Shown here in pieces: positions 40,138 to 48,711 of a stretch of DNA of 64,000 nucleotides. Origin of the DNA: Streptomyces longhuiensis (GTDB lineage Bacteria > Actinomycetota > Actinomycetes > Streptomycetales > Streptomycetaceae); NCBI RefSeq assembly GCF_020616555.1, contig NZ_CP085173.1, forward strand, positions 8,634,001 to 8,698,000, written 5' to 3'. The notes below the pieces were generated by a model. That model saw only the letters and a program-made list of their open reading frames with translations. It was not told the DNA's origin and ran no database searches. How positions within the stretch are numbered: position 1 is the first letter of the stretch; the number at the start of each line of letters is the position of its first letter. The translations under genes were made by a program, and so were the position numbers.

Positions 40138-41793
40138 ATGCACCACCCCCTCGATGACGCCGACCGCACGCTCCTGGTGACCGGCGCGGCGGTGGCCGCC
40201 GCCGGAACCCCCGTACGAGCCGAGGCGCTCGCCGTCCGGGGCGGCCGCGTCGTCCACGTCGGCACCGCGGACGCGGCACGCGCCGCTCTCGACGGCCGCG
40301 TCGACGAGCACCTCGCACTCGACGGCGGCCTCGTCCACCCCGGCTTCGTCGACGCCCACTGCCACCCCGTTATGTACGGGCAGGCCCTGGCCTGGGTCGA
40401 CTGCCGGCCCGAACGTGTCCCCGACATCGAGACCCTCGTCGCCGTCCTCACCGACGCCGCCCGCGAACTCCCCGCCGGAGTCCCCGTACGCGGCTTCGGC
40501 TACGAGCACCGCAGGCTCGCCGAACGCCGCCACCCCACCTGTCACGACCTCGACCGCGTCGCCACCGACCGCGAGGTGTACGTCATGAACGCCTCCGGTC
40601 ACGGCGGCGTCGTGAACTCCCACACCCTGCGCACCTGCGGCGTCACCGCGGGCACCCCCGACCCCGAGGGCGGCAGCATCGGCCGTCTGCCCTCCGGCGA
40701 GCCCGACGGACAGCTCTGGGACGCGGCCTGCGACCTGCTCACCGGGCCCGGCGGCGTGAAGATCGGCAACCACGGACCGAACTTCCACCTCTCCGAACCC
40801 GACGCGATCATGGCCGACCACCTGATGCGCGCCCAGGAGGTCTTCCTCGCCGCCGGAGTCACCACCGTCGGCGACGCGCAGGCCTCCCGCCGTGAGATGG
40901 AGACCTATCTGCGGGCGCGCCAGGACGGCTCGCTGCGCCTGCGCGTCTCCGCCTACCTCACCTCCGCGCTCCTCGACACCGCCCTCGACCTGGGAGTCGT
41001 GAACGGCTTCGGCGACGACCACTTCCGTGTCCAGGGCGTGAAGTTCTACGCCGACGGCACGCTCGGCGGCTGGACCGCGTACTTCCCCGACGGATACGCG
41101 GCGGACTGCTGCCACCACGGGCAGCTCTACCACTCGGCCGAGGAGTACGCCGAGCTCGTCGGCCGCGCCCACCGCGCCGGCCTGCAGACCGCCACGCACG
41201 CCCAGTCCCCGTTCGCCATCGGCATGGTGCTCGACGCCGTCGAGAAGGCGCAGGCCGACCGCGAGCGCCCCGGCATCCGCCACCGCATCGAGCACTCCGG
41301 CCTGCCCACCGACGAACAGATCGCGCGCATGGGCGAGTTGGGCGTCGTACCCGTCATGCAGCCCCAGCACCACCTGCGCACCGGCGACGGCACACTCACC
41401 GCCGTCGGCGACCTCGGCCACCGCTACAACCCGGCGGGCGCCTGCCTCGCCGCGGGCGTGCCCGTCGTCTTCAGCTCCGACGCGCCCGTCGCGCCGCCCG
41501 CCCCGCTGGAGGCGATCTCCGCGGCGGCCACCCGCCGCACCGTGCTCGGCACCGTCCTCGGCGACGCCGCGCTGCGCATGCCCGTCGCCGACGGCCTGCA
41601 CGCGCACACCGCGGCGGCGGCCAGTGCCCTGCACCGCGAGCACGCCGTCGGCACCCTGGCCCCCGGCATGCTCGCCGACTTCGTGGTCCTCGACAGCGAC
41701 CCGCTCACCGCGGACCCGGCCGAACTCGCCTCCATCGGCGTACGCGAGACCTGGATCGGCGGCGCCCGCGCCTGGGCCACCCCCGGCCGCTGA
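40138..41793 (+). CDS. Amidohydrolase family 3 protein, second copy
   Basis: This 551-residue protein is a paralogue in fold of the hydrolase at 1088-2740. The metal motif is PGFVDAHCHPVMY, with His74 and His76, and the catalytic Asp lies in VFSSDAPVAPP near residue 450. The sandwich domain closes with LADFVVLDSDPLTA. I chose the ATG at 40138 with AGCAGG upstream. The MHS transporter gene follows by 52 bp on the same strand, so the substrate is probably imported by that carrier. A 28-bp inverted repeat and the tandem Lrp gene lie upstream. The substrate, probably an amide or N-acyl compound, is not identifiable. Confidence 0.9.
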   Translation: MHHPLDDADRTLLVTGAAVAAAGTPVRAEALAVRGGRVVHVGTADAARAALDGRVDEHLALDGGLVHPGFVDAHCHPVMYGQALAWVDCRPERVPDIETLVAVLTDAARELPAGVPVRGFGYEHRRLAERRHPTCHDLDRVATDREVYVMNASGHGGVVNSHTLRTCGVTAGTPDPEGGSIGRLPSGEPDGQLWDAACDLLTGPGGVKIGNHGPNFHLSEPDAIMADHLMRAQEVFLAAGVTTVGDAQASRREMETYLRARQDGSLRLRVSAYLTSALLDTALDLGVVNGFGDDHFRVQGVKFYADGTLGGWTAYFPDGYAADCCHHGQLYHSAEEYAELVGRAHRAGLQTATHAQSPFAIGMVLDAVEKAQADRERPGIRHRIEHSGLPTDEQIARMGELGVVPVMQPQHHLRTGDGTLTAVGDLGHRYNPAGACLAAGVPVVFSSDAPVAPPAPLEAISAAATRRTVLGTVLGDAALRMPVADGLHAHTAAAASALHREHAVGTLAPGMLADFVVLDSDPLTADPAELASIGVRETWIGGARAWATPGR

Positions 41794-41845
41794 CCCCTCC
41801 GCGTCTCCCCGCCCCTTCCCCGCCTCTCCTGTCCCCGGAGGCTTC

Positions 41846-43189
41846 ATGCCGACACAGCCCGCCGCCACCCGACAGAGCCCGTACAGAGCCGCCTTCGCGG
41901 CCCTCGCCGGCACCTCGATCGAGTGGTACGACTTCTACGCCTTCGCCACCGCGGCGGCGATCGTCTTCGACGACCTGTTCTTCCCGCCGGACATGTCGCC
42001 CTACCTCAAGACCCTCTCGGCGTTCGCGACCTTCGCCGTCGGCTTCCTGCTGCGTCCGCTCGGCGGCATCGTCTTCGGTCACATAGGCGACCGCGTCGGC
42101 CGGAAGAAGACCCTGGTCATCACGCTCATGATGATGGGCGGCGCCTCGTTCGCGATCGGTCTGCTCCCCACCTACTCCCAGGTCGGCGCGCTGGCCCCGG
42201 TTCTGCTGATCACGCTGCGCCTCATTCAGGGCATCGCGATCGGCGGCGAGTGGGGCGGCGCCGTACTGATCGCGGTGGAGAACGCCCCGCCCGGAAAGGC
42301 CTCGTTCTTCGGTTCGTTCGCCCAACTCGGCTCGTCCGTGGGTGCGTTGCTGTCGACCGGCGCCTTCAGCCTCATGAACCTCTTCGGGAACGACGCGTTC
42401 ATGAGCTGGGGCTGGCGCGTGCCGTTCCTGGCGTCCTCGGTGCTTGTGATCGTCGGCCTCGTCGTACGGGTGAAGCTCGAGGAGTCGCCCGTCATGTCCG
42501 AGGTGCGTGAGGAGCACGCCGCCACCGAACAGAAGCTGCCCGTCGTGGAGGTCTTCCAGAAGGCGTGGCGCACGGTCCTCATCGGTGTCTTCGCCCTGGC
42601 CACCGCGACCGGCGGCTACTACGTGGTGACCAGCTTCCTGCTCTCGTACGGCACCGGTGACCTCCACCTGTCCGAGTCGATGCTCCTCAACGGCCTCACC
42701 CTGGCGGCGTTCCTGGAGCTCCTGGTCACGCCGTGGCTGTCCTGGCTGGCGGACCGGGTGGGCCCGCACAAGGTCGTCATCGCGGGCCTGGCCGGCGTGA
42801 TCGTCCTGGCGATCCCGCAGTTCATGGTCCTCGGCACCGGCAGCGTCGTCCTGATCTGGCTGCTGATGCTGGCGATGCGCCTGGTGATGTCCGCGCTGTA
42901 CGGGCCCATCGCCTCGATCCTCGCGGAGGGCTTCGCCCCGCACGTCCGCTACACCGGCATCTCGCTGTCCTACCAGATCTGCAACCTGGTCTTCGGTGGC
43001 CTCGCGCCGCTCGCGGCGGTCTCCCTCGCCGCGGCAGCGGGCGGCCACTACTGGCCGACGGCGCTCATGCTCATGGTCGTCTCGGCCATCGGCATCTGGT
43101 GCACGGCCCGGCTCCGGAGCCTGCGAGTGCCGCAGACGCCGGAGGGGACGGCCGCGCTGACGGAACGGGAGGTGGCGAGCGGCGTCTGA
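41846..43189 (+). CDS. MHS-family (metabolite:H+ symporter) MFS transporter
   Basis: This 447-residue integral membrane protein has twelve membrane segments and the MFS loop motif GHIGDRVGRKKTLV between TM2 and TM3. Its N-terminus (GTSIEWYDFYAFATAAAI) and RLIQGIAIGGEWGGAVLIAV are typical of the metabolite:H+ symporter branch, whose members carry citrate, shikimate, proline/betaine or alpha-ketoglutarate. The ATG at 41846 has GGAGG upstream. It follows an amidohydrolase gene by 52 bp, so the two probably serve uptake and cleavage of the same carboxylated compound. A large hairpin separates it from the convergent MFS gene. Confidence 0.9.
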   Translation: MPTQPAATRQSPYRAAFAALAGTSIEWYDFYAFATAAAIVFDDLFFPPDMSPYLKTLSAFATFAVGFLLRPLGGIVFGHIGDRVGRKKTLVITLMMMGGASFAIGLLPTYSQVGALAPVLLITLRLIQGIAIGGEWGGAVLIAVENAPPGKASFFGSFAQLGSSVGALLSTGAFSLMNLFGNDAFMSWGWRVPFLASSVLVIVGLVVRVKLEESPVMSEVREEHAATEQKLPVVEVFQKAWRTVLIGVFALATATGGYYVVTSFLLSYGTGDLHLSESMLLNGLTLAAFLELLVTPWLSWLADRVGPHKVVIAGLAGVIVLAIPQFMVLGTGSVVLIWLLMLAMRLVMSALYGPIASILAEGFAPHVRYTGISLSYQICNLVFGGLAPLAAVSLAAAAGGHYWPTALMLMVVSAIGIWCTARLRSLRVPQTPEGTAALTEREVASGV

Positions 43190-43196
43190 GCGTCGC

Positions 43197-43287
43197 CGAC
43201 AGCTCACCGCGGCCGGGCAGGACCCGTGCACGCCGAGGCGCACCGCGCGCCGGGCGGCACGGATCCGGCCCGGCCGCGGTGCTGTCG
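43197..43287. terminator. Long bidirectional terminator
   Basis: Outer arms CGACAG/CTGTCG and inner arms CACCGCGGCCGGGC/GCCCGGCCGCGGTG form a 20-pair stem with a 2-base bulge. The loop of 49 bases can itself pair through GC-rich segments. It fills the gap between two convergent MFS genes. Confidence 0.75.
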
Positions 43288-43298
43288 TCACCCCGATG

Positions 43299-44651
43299 TC
43301 ACCCCGCGCCCAGAGCCTCTCTCCTGCGCCGGTCGAGTTCCCCCTGTACCCGTGCCACGTCCTGCGCGTACGGACGGTAGAGCAGGGTGAGGACCGCGCC
43401 GTTGACGAGCATCAGGATGACGAGGACCCACAGGAACACCGGCCGGAGCCCGACCACGTCGCCCAGGAAGCCCGCGCCGAGGCTGAACGCCGCCCAGGCG
43501 ATCGCCTCGAAGACGGACACGTAGATCGCGAAGGCGGCGGCACGCTGCTCGGGTGGGGTGACGGCCATGACCATGGGCCGGTTGACCGGCGGGTTGATCC
43601 CCTGGGCCAGGCCCATGAGACCGAAGAAGACCGCGAAGAGGGCGATGCCGTCGTACGCGATCTGAGTGCCGAAGAAGGCCACCACGGCGAACGCGAACTG
43701 TGCGCCCTGCAACACCGCGACCAGCCCGTACCGGGGGCTGCGGCGCGCGGCCCAGTCGGCCGCGAAGCCGCCGAGGAGGGTGCCCAGGAAGTAGCCGATG
43801 CCCATCGGGAGCAGCACCACCGAGGCGACCTGGGTGCTGAAGCCGAACACGTCCACCAGATAGACCACACCGAACGTGGAGATCAGGAGGTGGCCGGACA
43901 ACAGCCGGGACACCAGCAGGATGAACAGGCTGCGGACCCTGAACAGCGCCACCGCCTGCGACCAGGTGACCTTGGTGGCGTGCGCCGCGCGGGCCTCCTG
44001 GCCCAGGTCGGCGAGCTGCCGCTCCGCGGCGCCCCGGCCGGGATCGCGGAACCACAGCCAGATCCCGCAGCCGAGCACGATGTTGAACGCGCCGATGCCC
44101 CACAGACCCCATCGCCAGCCGTCGTCGACGCCGGCCAACTGGCCTTTGAGCGGCCCGATCACCGAACTGACCAGCGCCACGGCGCCGTACACGAGTCCGA
44201 CCGCGCGGCCCCGCGACGAGCTGTCGAAGAGGTCCCCGATGATCTCGGTGATGACGGGGTGGGCGGCCGCGTAGCCCGCGGCGAGGATCGTGTAGAGCAC
44301 GAGGAGCTGGGCGAAGTTCTGGGAGAAGCCCGCGGCCACACCCCAGACACCCCACAGGCCCGTCGCGAGGACGAGGACGCCCTTGCGGGACCAGCGCTGT
44401 GCGGCCCACACCCAGAACGGACCCGTGAACACCCCCACGATCTTGCTCGCGGCGGTGAGGACGCCGAGCGCCCCGAGCGAGATGCCGAGCGACTGCCGGA
44501 TCAGCGGGAAGAGGCCGCTGACGAGGCTCGCCTCCGTGCTGTCGACCAGCAGCGCACCGCCGAGCAGCGACAACTGGCGCCCGCGCCGGGGCACCCCGGG
44601 AGGTCCGATGTCCTTGGTCGTTCTCGCTGGCCCATCGATAAGCTCGGGCAT
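43299..44651 (-). CDS. MFS transporter of the sulfatase operon
   Basis: This 450-residue protein has twelve membrane segments of the major facilitator superfamily. The first block reads LSLLGGALLVDSTEASLVSG, and the loop WAAQRWSRKGVLVLATGLWG takes the place of the usual MFS motif. A hydrophilic segment of about 45 residues separates the two halves (DPGRGAAERQLADLGQEARA). I chose the ATG at 44651, with GAAAGG eight bases upstream, over an ATG seven codons earlier. It lies 144 bp after the sulfatase gene on the same strand, below PadR. It probably imports a sulfated compound or exports the desulfated product. Confidence 0.87.
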   Translation of the reverse strand: MPELIDGPARTTKDIGPPGVPRRGRQLSLLGGALLVDSTEASLVSGLFPLIRQSLGISLGALGVLTAASKIVGVFTGPFWVWAAQRWSRKGVLVLATGLWGVWGVAAGFSQNFAQLLVLYTILAAGYAAAHPVITEIIGDLFDSSSRGRAVGLVYGAVALVSSVIGPLKGQLAGVDDGWRWGLWGIGAFNIVLGCGIWLWFRDPGRGAAERQLADLGQEARAAHATKVTWSQAVALFRVRSLFILLVSRLLSGHLLISTFGVVYLVDVFGFSTQVASVVLLPMGIGYFLGTLLGGFAADWAARRSPRYGLVAVLQGAQFAFAVVAFFGTQIAYDGIALFAVFFGLMGLAQGINPPVNRPMVMAVTPPEQRAAAFAIYVSVFEAIAWAAFSLGAGFLGDVVGLRPVFLWVLVILMLVNGAVLTLLYRPYAQDVARVQGELDRRRREALGAG

Positions 44652-44795
44652 GGCGCCACCCTTTCTTGGCATGGTTCTTCGCTGGAGCGGTGCGGGAGGG
44701 GAGAGGTGCCTGCCGGTGACGGGGTGGCCGCCCCGTCACCGGCGTTCCTGCGGTGGTGCGGCGGCACGGACCTTCTGGCCCGGGCCGCGGTTCGG

Positions 44796-46553
44796 TCAGA
44801 GCGCGGCGAGTTCCTCGGCGACCAGCCGCAGCCGCGGCGCCGGGAAGAGCCCGCCCGCCATGGCGGCGACGTCGATCAGAGGCGTCGGCCCCAGGATCTG
44901 CAGGAGTTCCGAGTCCACGACACCTGGCAGGTGGCGGCGCAGGACCTCCACCGCCACCGGGTCGGAGATCAGAGCCCGGATCGGTGTGCGCAGCGAGAAG
45001 CGGCCCTGCGGGTAGTCGTCGGCGCGCGGCAGGGGCTGCGCGGCGACCTCGGCCTGTTCGCGCTGGGCGCGCACCAGCAGGTGTTTCTCGGTGACGGGCC
45101 CCACCGCGGGGAGCCCGAGCCGCTCGTACTGGCCGGGCGGCGCCTCGTTCGCCCGCATGAGATCCACCATCAGACGCGCCATGCGCAGCTCCACCGCGTC
45201 GTCGGCGAGCGGGGTGCGCTGCTCGGGGTCGGACTCCAGGTCGTAGAGGAGCGTGCCGTGCTGGTACGGGTTGAAGAGCGTGCGCCCGGACATGCGCAGC
45301 GTGCGGACGCCCTTCGTGAAGCCGAAGGGTTCGGCGAGCTCCAGGTCCGCGAGCTCCTGCGGCGTGAAGCGGCCCCGCATGTGCGTCGGCATCAACGTGT
45401 GCTCGTGCAGTGGAGCGTTGTCGGGGGAGACGGGTGCCCTCATGTAGACGTAGCGGCCGTCGGTGACATTGACGTGCCCGCCGTGCATGCCGAACAGGCC
45501 CGCCTCGCGTACGGACGTGTCCGAGAGCGGCGCGCCCTGCATGTCGCCCGGCCGCGGGACGCCGAAGAACTCCAGGAGGGTGGGCGCCAGGTCGATGGTC
45601 TGCACGAGGTCCCGGCGCCGCTCGCCCGTCGCGCCGGTCCGGGGATCCCAGGCGAACAGGGGCAGATGGACGAGCTCGTTGTACCAGGGCTGCACGCTCT
45701 TGCCCCACCACCCCTTCTCGCCGAGCAGCAGACCGTGGTCCGTGCAGACGAGGAGCAACGTGTCGTCCCACAGGCCGAGTTCGTCCATCGTGTCGAGGAC
45801 CCGCCCGAGGGAGTGGTCGCACATGGACAGCAGCGCCGCGTACTCGTACCGGGCGTGCCCGACCTGGTCGTCCGTCTCCACCACGCGCTTGTAGTCGGGC
45901 CAGTCGAAGTGCGGGCCGTCGTAGTCGTGCGGATAGAGGTCCTTGAAGCGCTGGTGGCTGAAGAACGGCTCGTGCGGGTCGAAGGTCTCGATCTGCACGA
46001 ACCAGTTGTCCGCGTCGCGATTGGTGTGGACGAACTCCAGGCCGGCGTCGAACGTCAGCGTCTGCGGATGACGGTCCTCGGTCGCCATGTGCGGCCGGTT
46101 CACCCAGTCCTGCCGGTAGATGCCCCCGAACCGGACCTTCTTGAGGTCCTCGGGCATCTCGGGATCCGCGACCTGCCCCTTCCACGGGTCGCCCTCCTGC
46201 CCGCGGAAGAACTCCCAGGTGTTGTACCGGCCGTGATAGGTCGCGCCGCCGTCCTCCCAGTAGTGGGGGTGGTCGCTGACGAGGTGGGTGTAGACGCCGC
46301 TCTGCTTGAGCAGTTCGGGCATGGAGTCGTCGAACGGCTCCAGCGGACCCCAGCTGCGGTGCAGGAAATTGTGCCGCCCGGTGTGGATCTCACGGCGGGC
46401 CGGCATGCAGGGCATCGAGCCCGCGTAGCAGTTGTCGTACGTGACGGACCGCTCGGCGAGCCGGGCGAAGTTCGGCGCGTGCGTCCAGTCGCCTCCGTAC
46501 GGCGGCAGCATCCGCCGGTTGAGGCTGTCGAACATCACCATGATCGCCTTCAT
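44796..46553 (-). CDS. Sulfatase (type I, Cys-type formylglycine)
   Basis: This 585-residue enzyme removes sulfate from an organic sulfate ester. The signature for formylglycine modification is C-M-P-A-R with Cys49 (SMPCMPARREIHTGR), so maturation by a formylglycine-generating enzyme is expected. Metal ligands are Asp9 (MFDSLN) and the later CTDHGLLLGEKG. The family length is normal and the C-terminal 90 residues are an extra helical tail. No signal peptide is present, so it acts in the cytoplasm. The ATG at 46553 overlaps the PadR stop as ATGA, so the regulator and enzyme are translationally coupled. The arylsulfatase or glycosaminoglycan-type substrate is undetermined. Confidence 0.92.
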   Translation of the reverse strand: MKAIMVMFDSLNRRMLPPYGGDWTHAPNFARLAERSVTYDNCYAGSMPCMPARREIHTGRHNFLHRSWGPLEPFDDSMPELLKQSGVYTHLVSDHPHYWEDGGATYHGRYNTWEFFRGQEGDPWKGQVADPEMPEDLKKVRFGGIYRQDWVNRPHMATEDRHPQTLTFDAGLEFVHTNRDADNWFVQIETFDPHEPFFSHQRFKDLYPHDYDGPHFDWPDYKRVVETDDQVGHARYEYAALLSMCDHSLGRVLDTMDELGLWDDTLLLVCTDHGLLLGEKGWWGKSVQPWYNELVHLPLFAWDPRTGATGERRRDLVQTIDLAPTLLEFFGVPRPGDMQGAPLSDTSVREAGLFGMHGGHVNVTDGRYVYMRAPVSPDNAPLHEHTLMPTHMRGRFTPQELADLELAEPFGFTKGVRTLRMSGRTLFNPYQHGTLLYDLESDPEQRTPLADDAVELRMARLMVDLMRANEAPPGQYERLGLPAVGPVTEKHLLVRAQREQAEVAAQPLPRADDYPQGRFSLRTPIRALISDPVAVEVLRRHLPGVVDSELLQILGPTPLIDVAAMAGGLFPAPRLRLVAEELAAL

Positions 46554-47155
46554 GCGGCGTCCCCTGTCTGTATGGGTGTACGGCCGTCGGACTCCGGCCG
46601 TCCGGTCTCCAGGCGCCGCAGCATCCCTTCGAGCCAGGCCACCCAGCGGTCGACGGACGAGGCGCCGTAGGCGTGCAGCTCGTCGCTGATCTCGCGCGCC
46701 AGGTCCTGGTCCAGCTCGGGCAGCGGGTTCTCGAATCCGATGCGCCGGTCGCGGTCGCGGTTGGCGGCGATCTGGGCGCGCCGATACGTGAGTTCGGTCG
46801 TGATCAGCCGGATCGCCGCGTCCTTGTCGAGCGGGGCGGCGAAGCTGAACCTGGCCAGGAAGTCGGCGTCCTGGAAGCGGCTGGGCGGGTCGTACGGGGA
46901 GCGCACCCACTCCATCAGGACGTCGCGCCCCCGTGGCGTCAGCCGGTACACCTTCGCGTCCGGCCGGCCCTCGCGCGGATCGACCTCGTACGCCACCCAG
47001 CCGTCGTCGACCATGCGTCCGAGCAGCCGGTAGATCTGGCTGTGATGGGCGCGCGAACGGAGGAACTGCCCTTCTGTCTCCACCCACTTGCGCAGGTCGT
47101 ACCCGCTGAACGGGCGGTACGACAGCAGCGCGAGCAGGACGTACTCGAACTTCAC
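46550..47155 (-). CDS. PadR-family transcriptional regulator
   Basis: This 201-residue protein has the PadR winged helix: VKFEYVLLALLSYRPFSGYD, LRKWVETEGQFLRSRAHHSQ, IYRLLGRMVDDGWV and the wing around KVYRLTPRGRDVL. A C-terminal helical dimer domain follows (about 110-190). I chose the GTG at 47155 because AGGGGT lies eight bases upstream and PadR proteins usually begin at this point; a TTG three codons earlier is possible. It is the first gene of the PadR-sulfatase-MFS unit. Repeated TATGTGCA elements lie just upstream and are candidate operators. The inducing ligand may be the sulfated substrate or its aglycone. Confidence 0.9.
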   Translation of the reverse strand: MKFEYVLLALLSYRPFSGYDLRKWVETEGQFLRSRAHHSQIYRLLGRMVDDGWVAYEVDPREGRPDAKVYRLTPRGRDVLMEWVRSPYDPPSRFQDADFLARFSFAAPLDKDAAIRLITTELTYRRAQIAANRDRDRRIGFENPLPELDQDLAREISDELHAYGASSVDRWVAWLEGMLRRLETGRPESDGRTPIQTGDAA

Positions 47156-47168
47156 GACCCTCAACCCC

Positions 47169-47192
47169 TATGTGCACAATCACTTATGTGCA
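47169..47192. promoter_or_regulatory. Direct repeats upstream of padR
   Basis: Two exact copies of TATGTGCA lie at 47169-47176 and 47185-47192, with 16 bp between their starts, and a looser TTCATAT follows. They fall just ahead of the padR start. Each carries the ATGT half-site common in PadR operators. Confidence 0.55.
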
Positions 47193-47292
47193 GGGATTCA
47201 TATCGCCGGGGGTGGGGGCAGTCAACAGATCCGACCAGCTCTTGTCGAGGCGTTCACAATCGGCCCGACGGGCGAAAGGGCGTGGAGCGCCG

Positions 47293-47748
47293 TCAGATCG
47301 GCTGCGTCCGGTGGATGGAGTACTGCTCCATGAGCTTGGCGCGCGTCGCTCCGAGCCGGTACGCGAGGATCTCGGCGACGGTACGGATCAGGGTCATGCC
47401 CAGCGCGGGATCGGCCTCGCAGAGATTGCGCACCGCCTGCGCGTCGAACTCGTAGGCGCGCACGGTGCTGAACGCCTCGGCCCCGAAATCCCACTGGTGC
47501 GGCGGGAACAGCCATGACCAGCCGAGCAGATCACCCGCGCCCAGCGAGGCGACGGTCACCCGCCTGGTCTCGGTGACCTGCTGGTCCAGCGAGACCGCGC
47601 CCGAGCGCACGACCCAGAACCGGTCGGCGATGTGGCCCTCCTCGAAGATCCGCTCGTCCTCTTCGAACGACACCTCCTGGGCGAGCGTCATCAGTCGTTC
47701 GCGGTGCTCGTGAGGAAGAGCGGTCAGCAATCGCGTCGCATTCGTCAT
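47293..47748 (-). CDS. Lone cyclic-nucleotide-binding-domain protein
   Basis: This 151-residue protein consists of only a CRP-like cNMP-binding beta-barrel: SFEEDERIFEEGHIADRFWV, VRSGAVSLDQQ, VTVASLGAGDLLGWSWLFPP and a C-terminal helix (LGMTLIRTVAEILAYRLG). It has no helix-turn-helix domain, unlike CRP/FNR regulators. The phosphate-binding loop reads GDLLGWSWLFPPHQWDFG and lacks the Arg that normally contacts the cyclic phosphate, so it may bind another ligand or act by protein contacts. The ATG at 47748 has GGAGG seven bases upstream. It lies 90 bp downstream of the ankyrin gene, on the same strand. Confidence 0.85.
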   Translation of the reverse strand: MTNATRLLTALPHEHRERLMTLAQEVSFEEDERIFEEGHIADRFWVVRSGAVSLDQQVTETRRVTVASLGAGDLLGWSWLFPPHQWDFGAEAFSTVRAYEFDAQAVRNLCEADPALGMTLIRTVAEILAYRLGATRAKLMEQYSIHRTQPI

Positions 47749-47838
47749 GGACAGGCCTCCTCGCCGAGGTTCCCCACCTTCCATTGGAGCCGCCATGGGC
47801 CGATTGAGCACCCCGGGGGCGGCACCGAATCACGGGAA

Positions 47839-48582
47839 CTACGCAGAGTCACCCCGCGGCTTCGTGACGACAGCGGAAAGCCACTCGACGACGTCCGTGG
47901 CCCCCTGCTCCCGCGCGATGTCCAGCGGAGTCCTGTCGCCGTAGCCGACCCGGTGGGGATCCGCCCCCAGCTCGTACAGATACCGGGCGGTGGCCAGGCG
48001 GCCGCCGTGGCAGGCGCACCAGAACGCGCTCGACACCTCCTCCGGCGTCGGCGGTGCCTCGGCGGCCGCGTGGGCCCGGACCCGGTCGAGCAGACCGAGC
48101 GACGCGGCCTGCTCGAACGTGACGCGGGCGCCGTGCTCGACGAGACGGGACGCCGCGCGCCACTGCCCGAAGGCGCAGGCGTCGGCGAGAGGAGTGCCGT
48201 CGCCGATCACCGCGCCCGGCGCCTCGATGTCCGCGCCGGCCGCGACAAGGGCGTCGACGGCGGCGACGTCGTCGTTGCTCGCCGCCCAGTGCAGGGGCGT
48301 CTCGGTGTGCGCGCCGGAGAAACGCGCGTGGGGGTCCGCCCCGGCCTCCACCAGGGCGGCGAGCACCTGCGGACCGTTGGGGAAGTGGCCGGGCCAGTCG
48401 GTCGCGATGTGCAGCAGCGTGCGGATCCCGGAGCAGTCCGGGTGGGCGGTCTCCGCGATCTTGGCGGAGGCCAGCCCCGGGTTCTCGGCGAGCAGTCGCC
48501 GCAGGGCCGGTACGTCGCCCTGGCGGATCGCCCGCGTGACCGTGACGGCGAGCGGGTCCTGCGAGTCGATGGTCGTCGTCAT
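47839..48582 (-). CDS. Ankyrin-repeat protein
   Basis: This 247-residue cytoplasmic protein is made of ankyrin repeats: VTRAIRQGDVPALRRLLAEN, TLLHIATDWPGHFPNGPQVL, TPLHWAASNDDVAAVDALVA, ADACAFGQWRAASRLVEHGA and TPLDIAREQGATDVVEWLSA. Five to six repeats can be counted, enough for a complete curved solenoid. Such proteins bind other proteins and have no catalytic role of their own. I chose the ATG at 48582 with AGAAGG upstream over a longer reading to 48657 that begins in Pro/Arg-rich sequence. The cNMP-domain gene follows on the same strand, so the two could form a small sensing unit. Confidence 0.88.
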   Translation of the reverse strand: MTTTIDSQDPLAVTVTRAIRQGDVPALRRLLAENPGLASAKIAETAHPDCSGIRTLLHIATDWPGHFPNGPQVLAALVEAGADPHARFSGAHTETPLHWAASNDDVAAVDALVAAGADIEAPGAVIGDGTPLADACAFGQWRAASRLVEHGARVTFEQAASLGLLDRVRAHAAAEAPPTPEEVSSAFWCACHGGRLATARYLYELGADPHRVGYGDRTPLDIAREQGATDVVEWLSAVVTKPRGDSA

Positions 48583-48711
48583 GGGGGGCCTTCTGCCGGG
48601 ACGGGATGGGGCAGGACGAGAGATCGGGCGGGGCGGGGTCGGGCGGTGCACCGCCATTCTGGCAGTGCCCCGGAGGGCCGTCCCGTGGTCGGCGGGACGG
48701 CCCCGGCCGCG

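Noticed and set aside
43296..46670. A plus-strand open frame of over 1100 codons
   Set aside because: It lies opposite the MFS and sulfatase genes, has shadow composition (Arg/Ala/Val/Gly-rich with no motifs), and the minus strand carries clear motifs such as the C-M-P-A-R sulfatase site. High GC creates long antisense frames.
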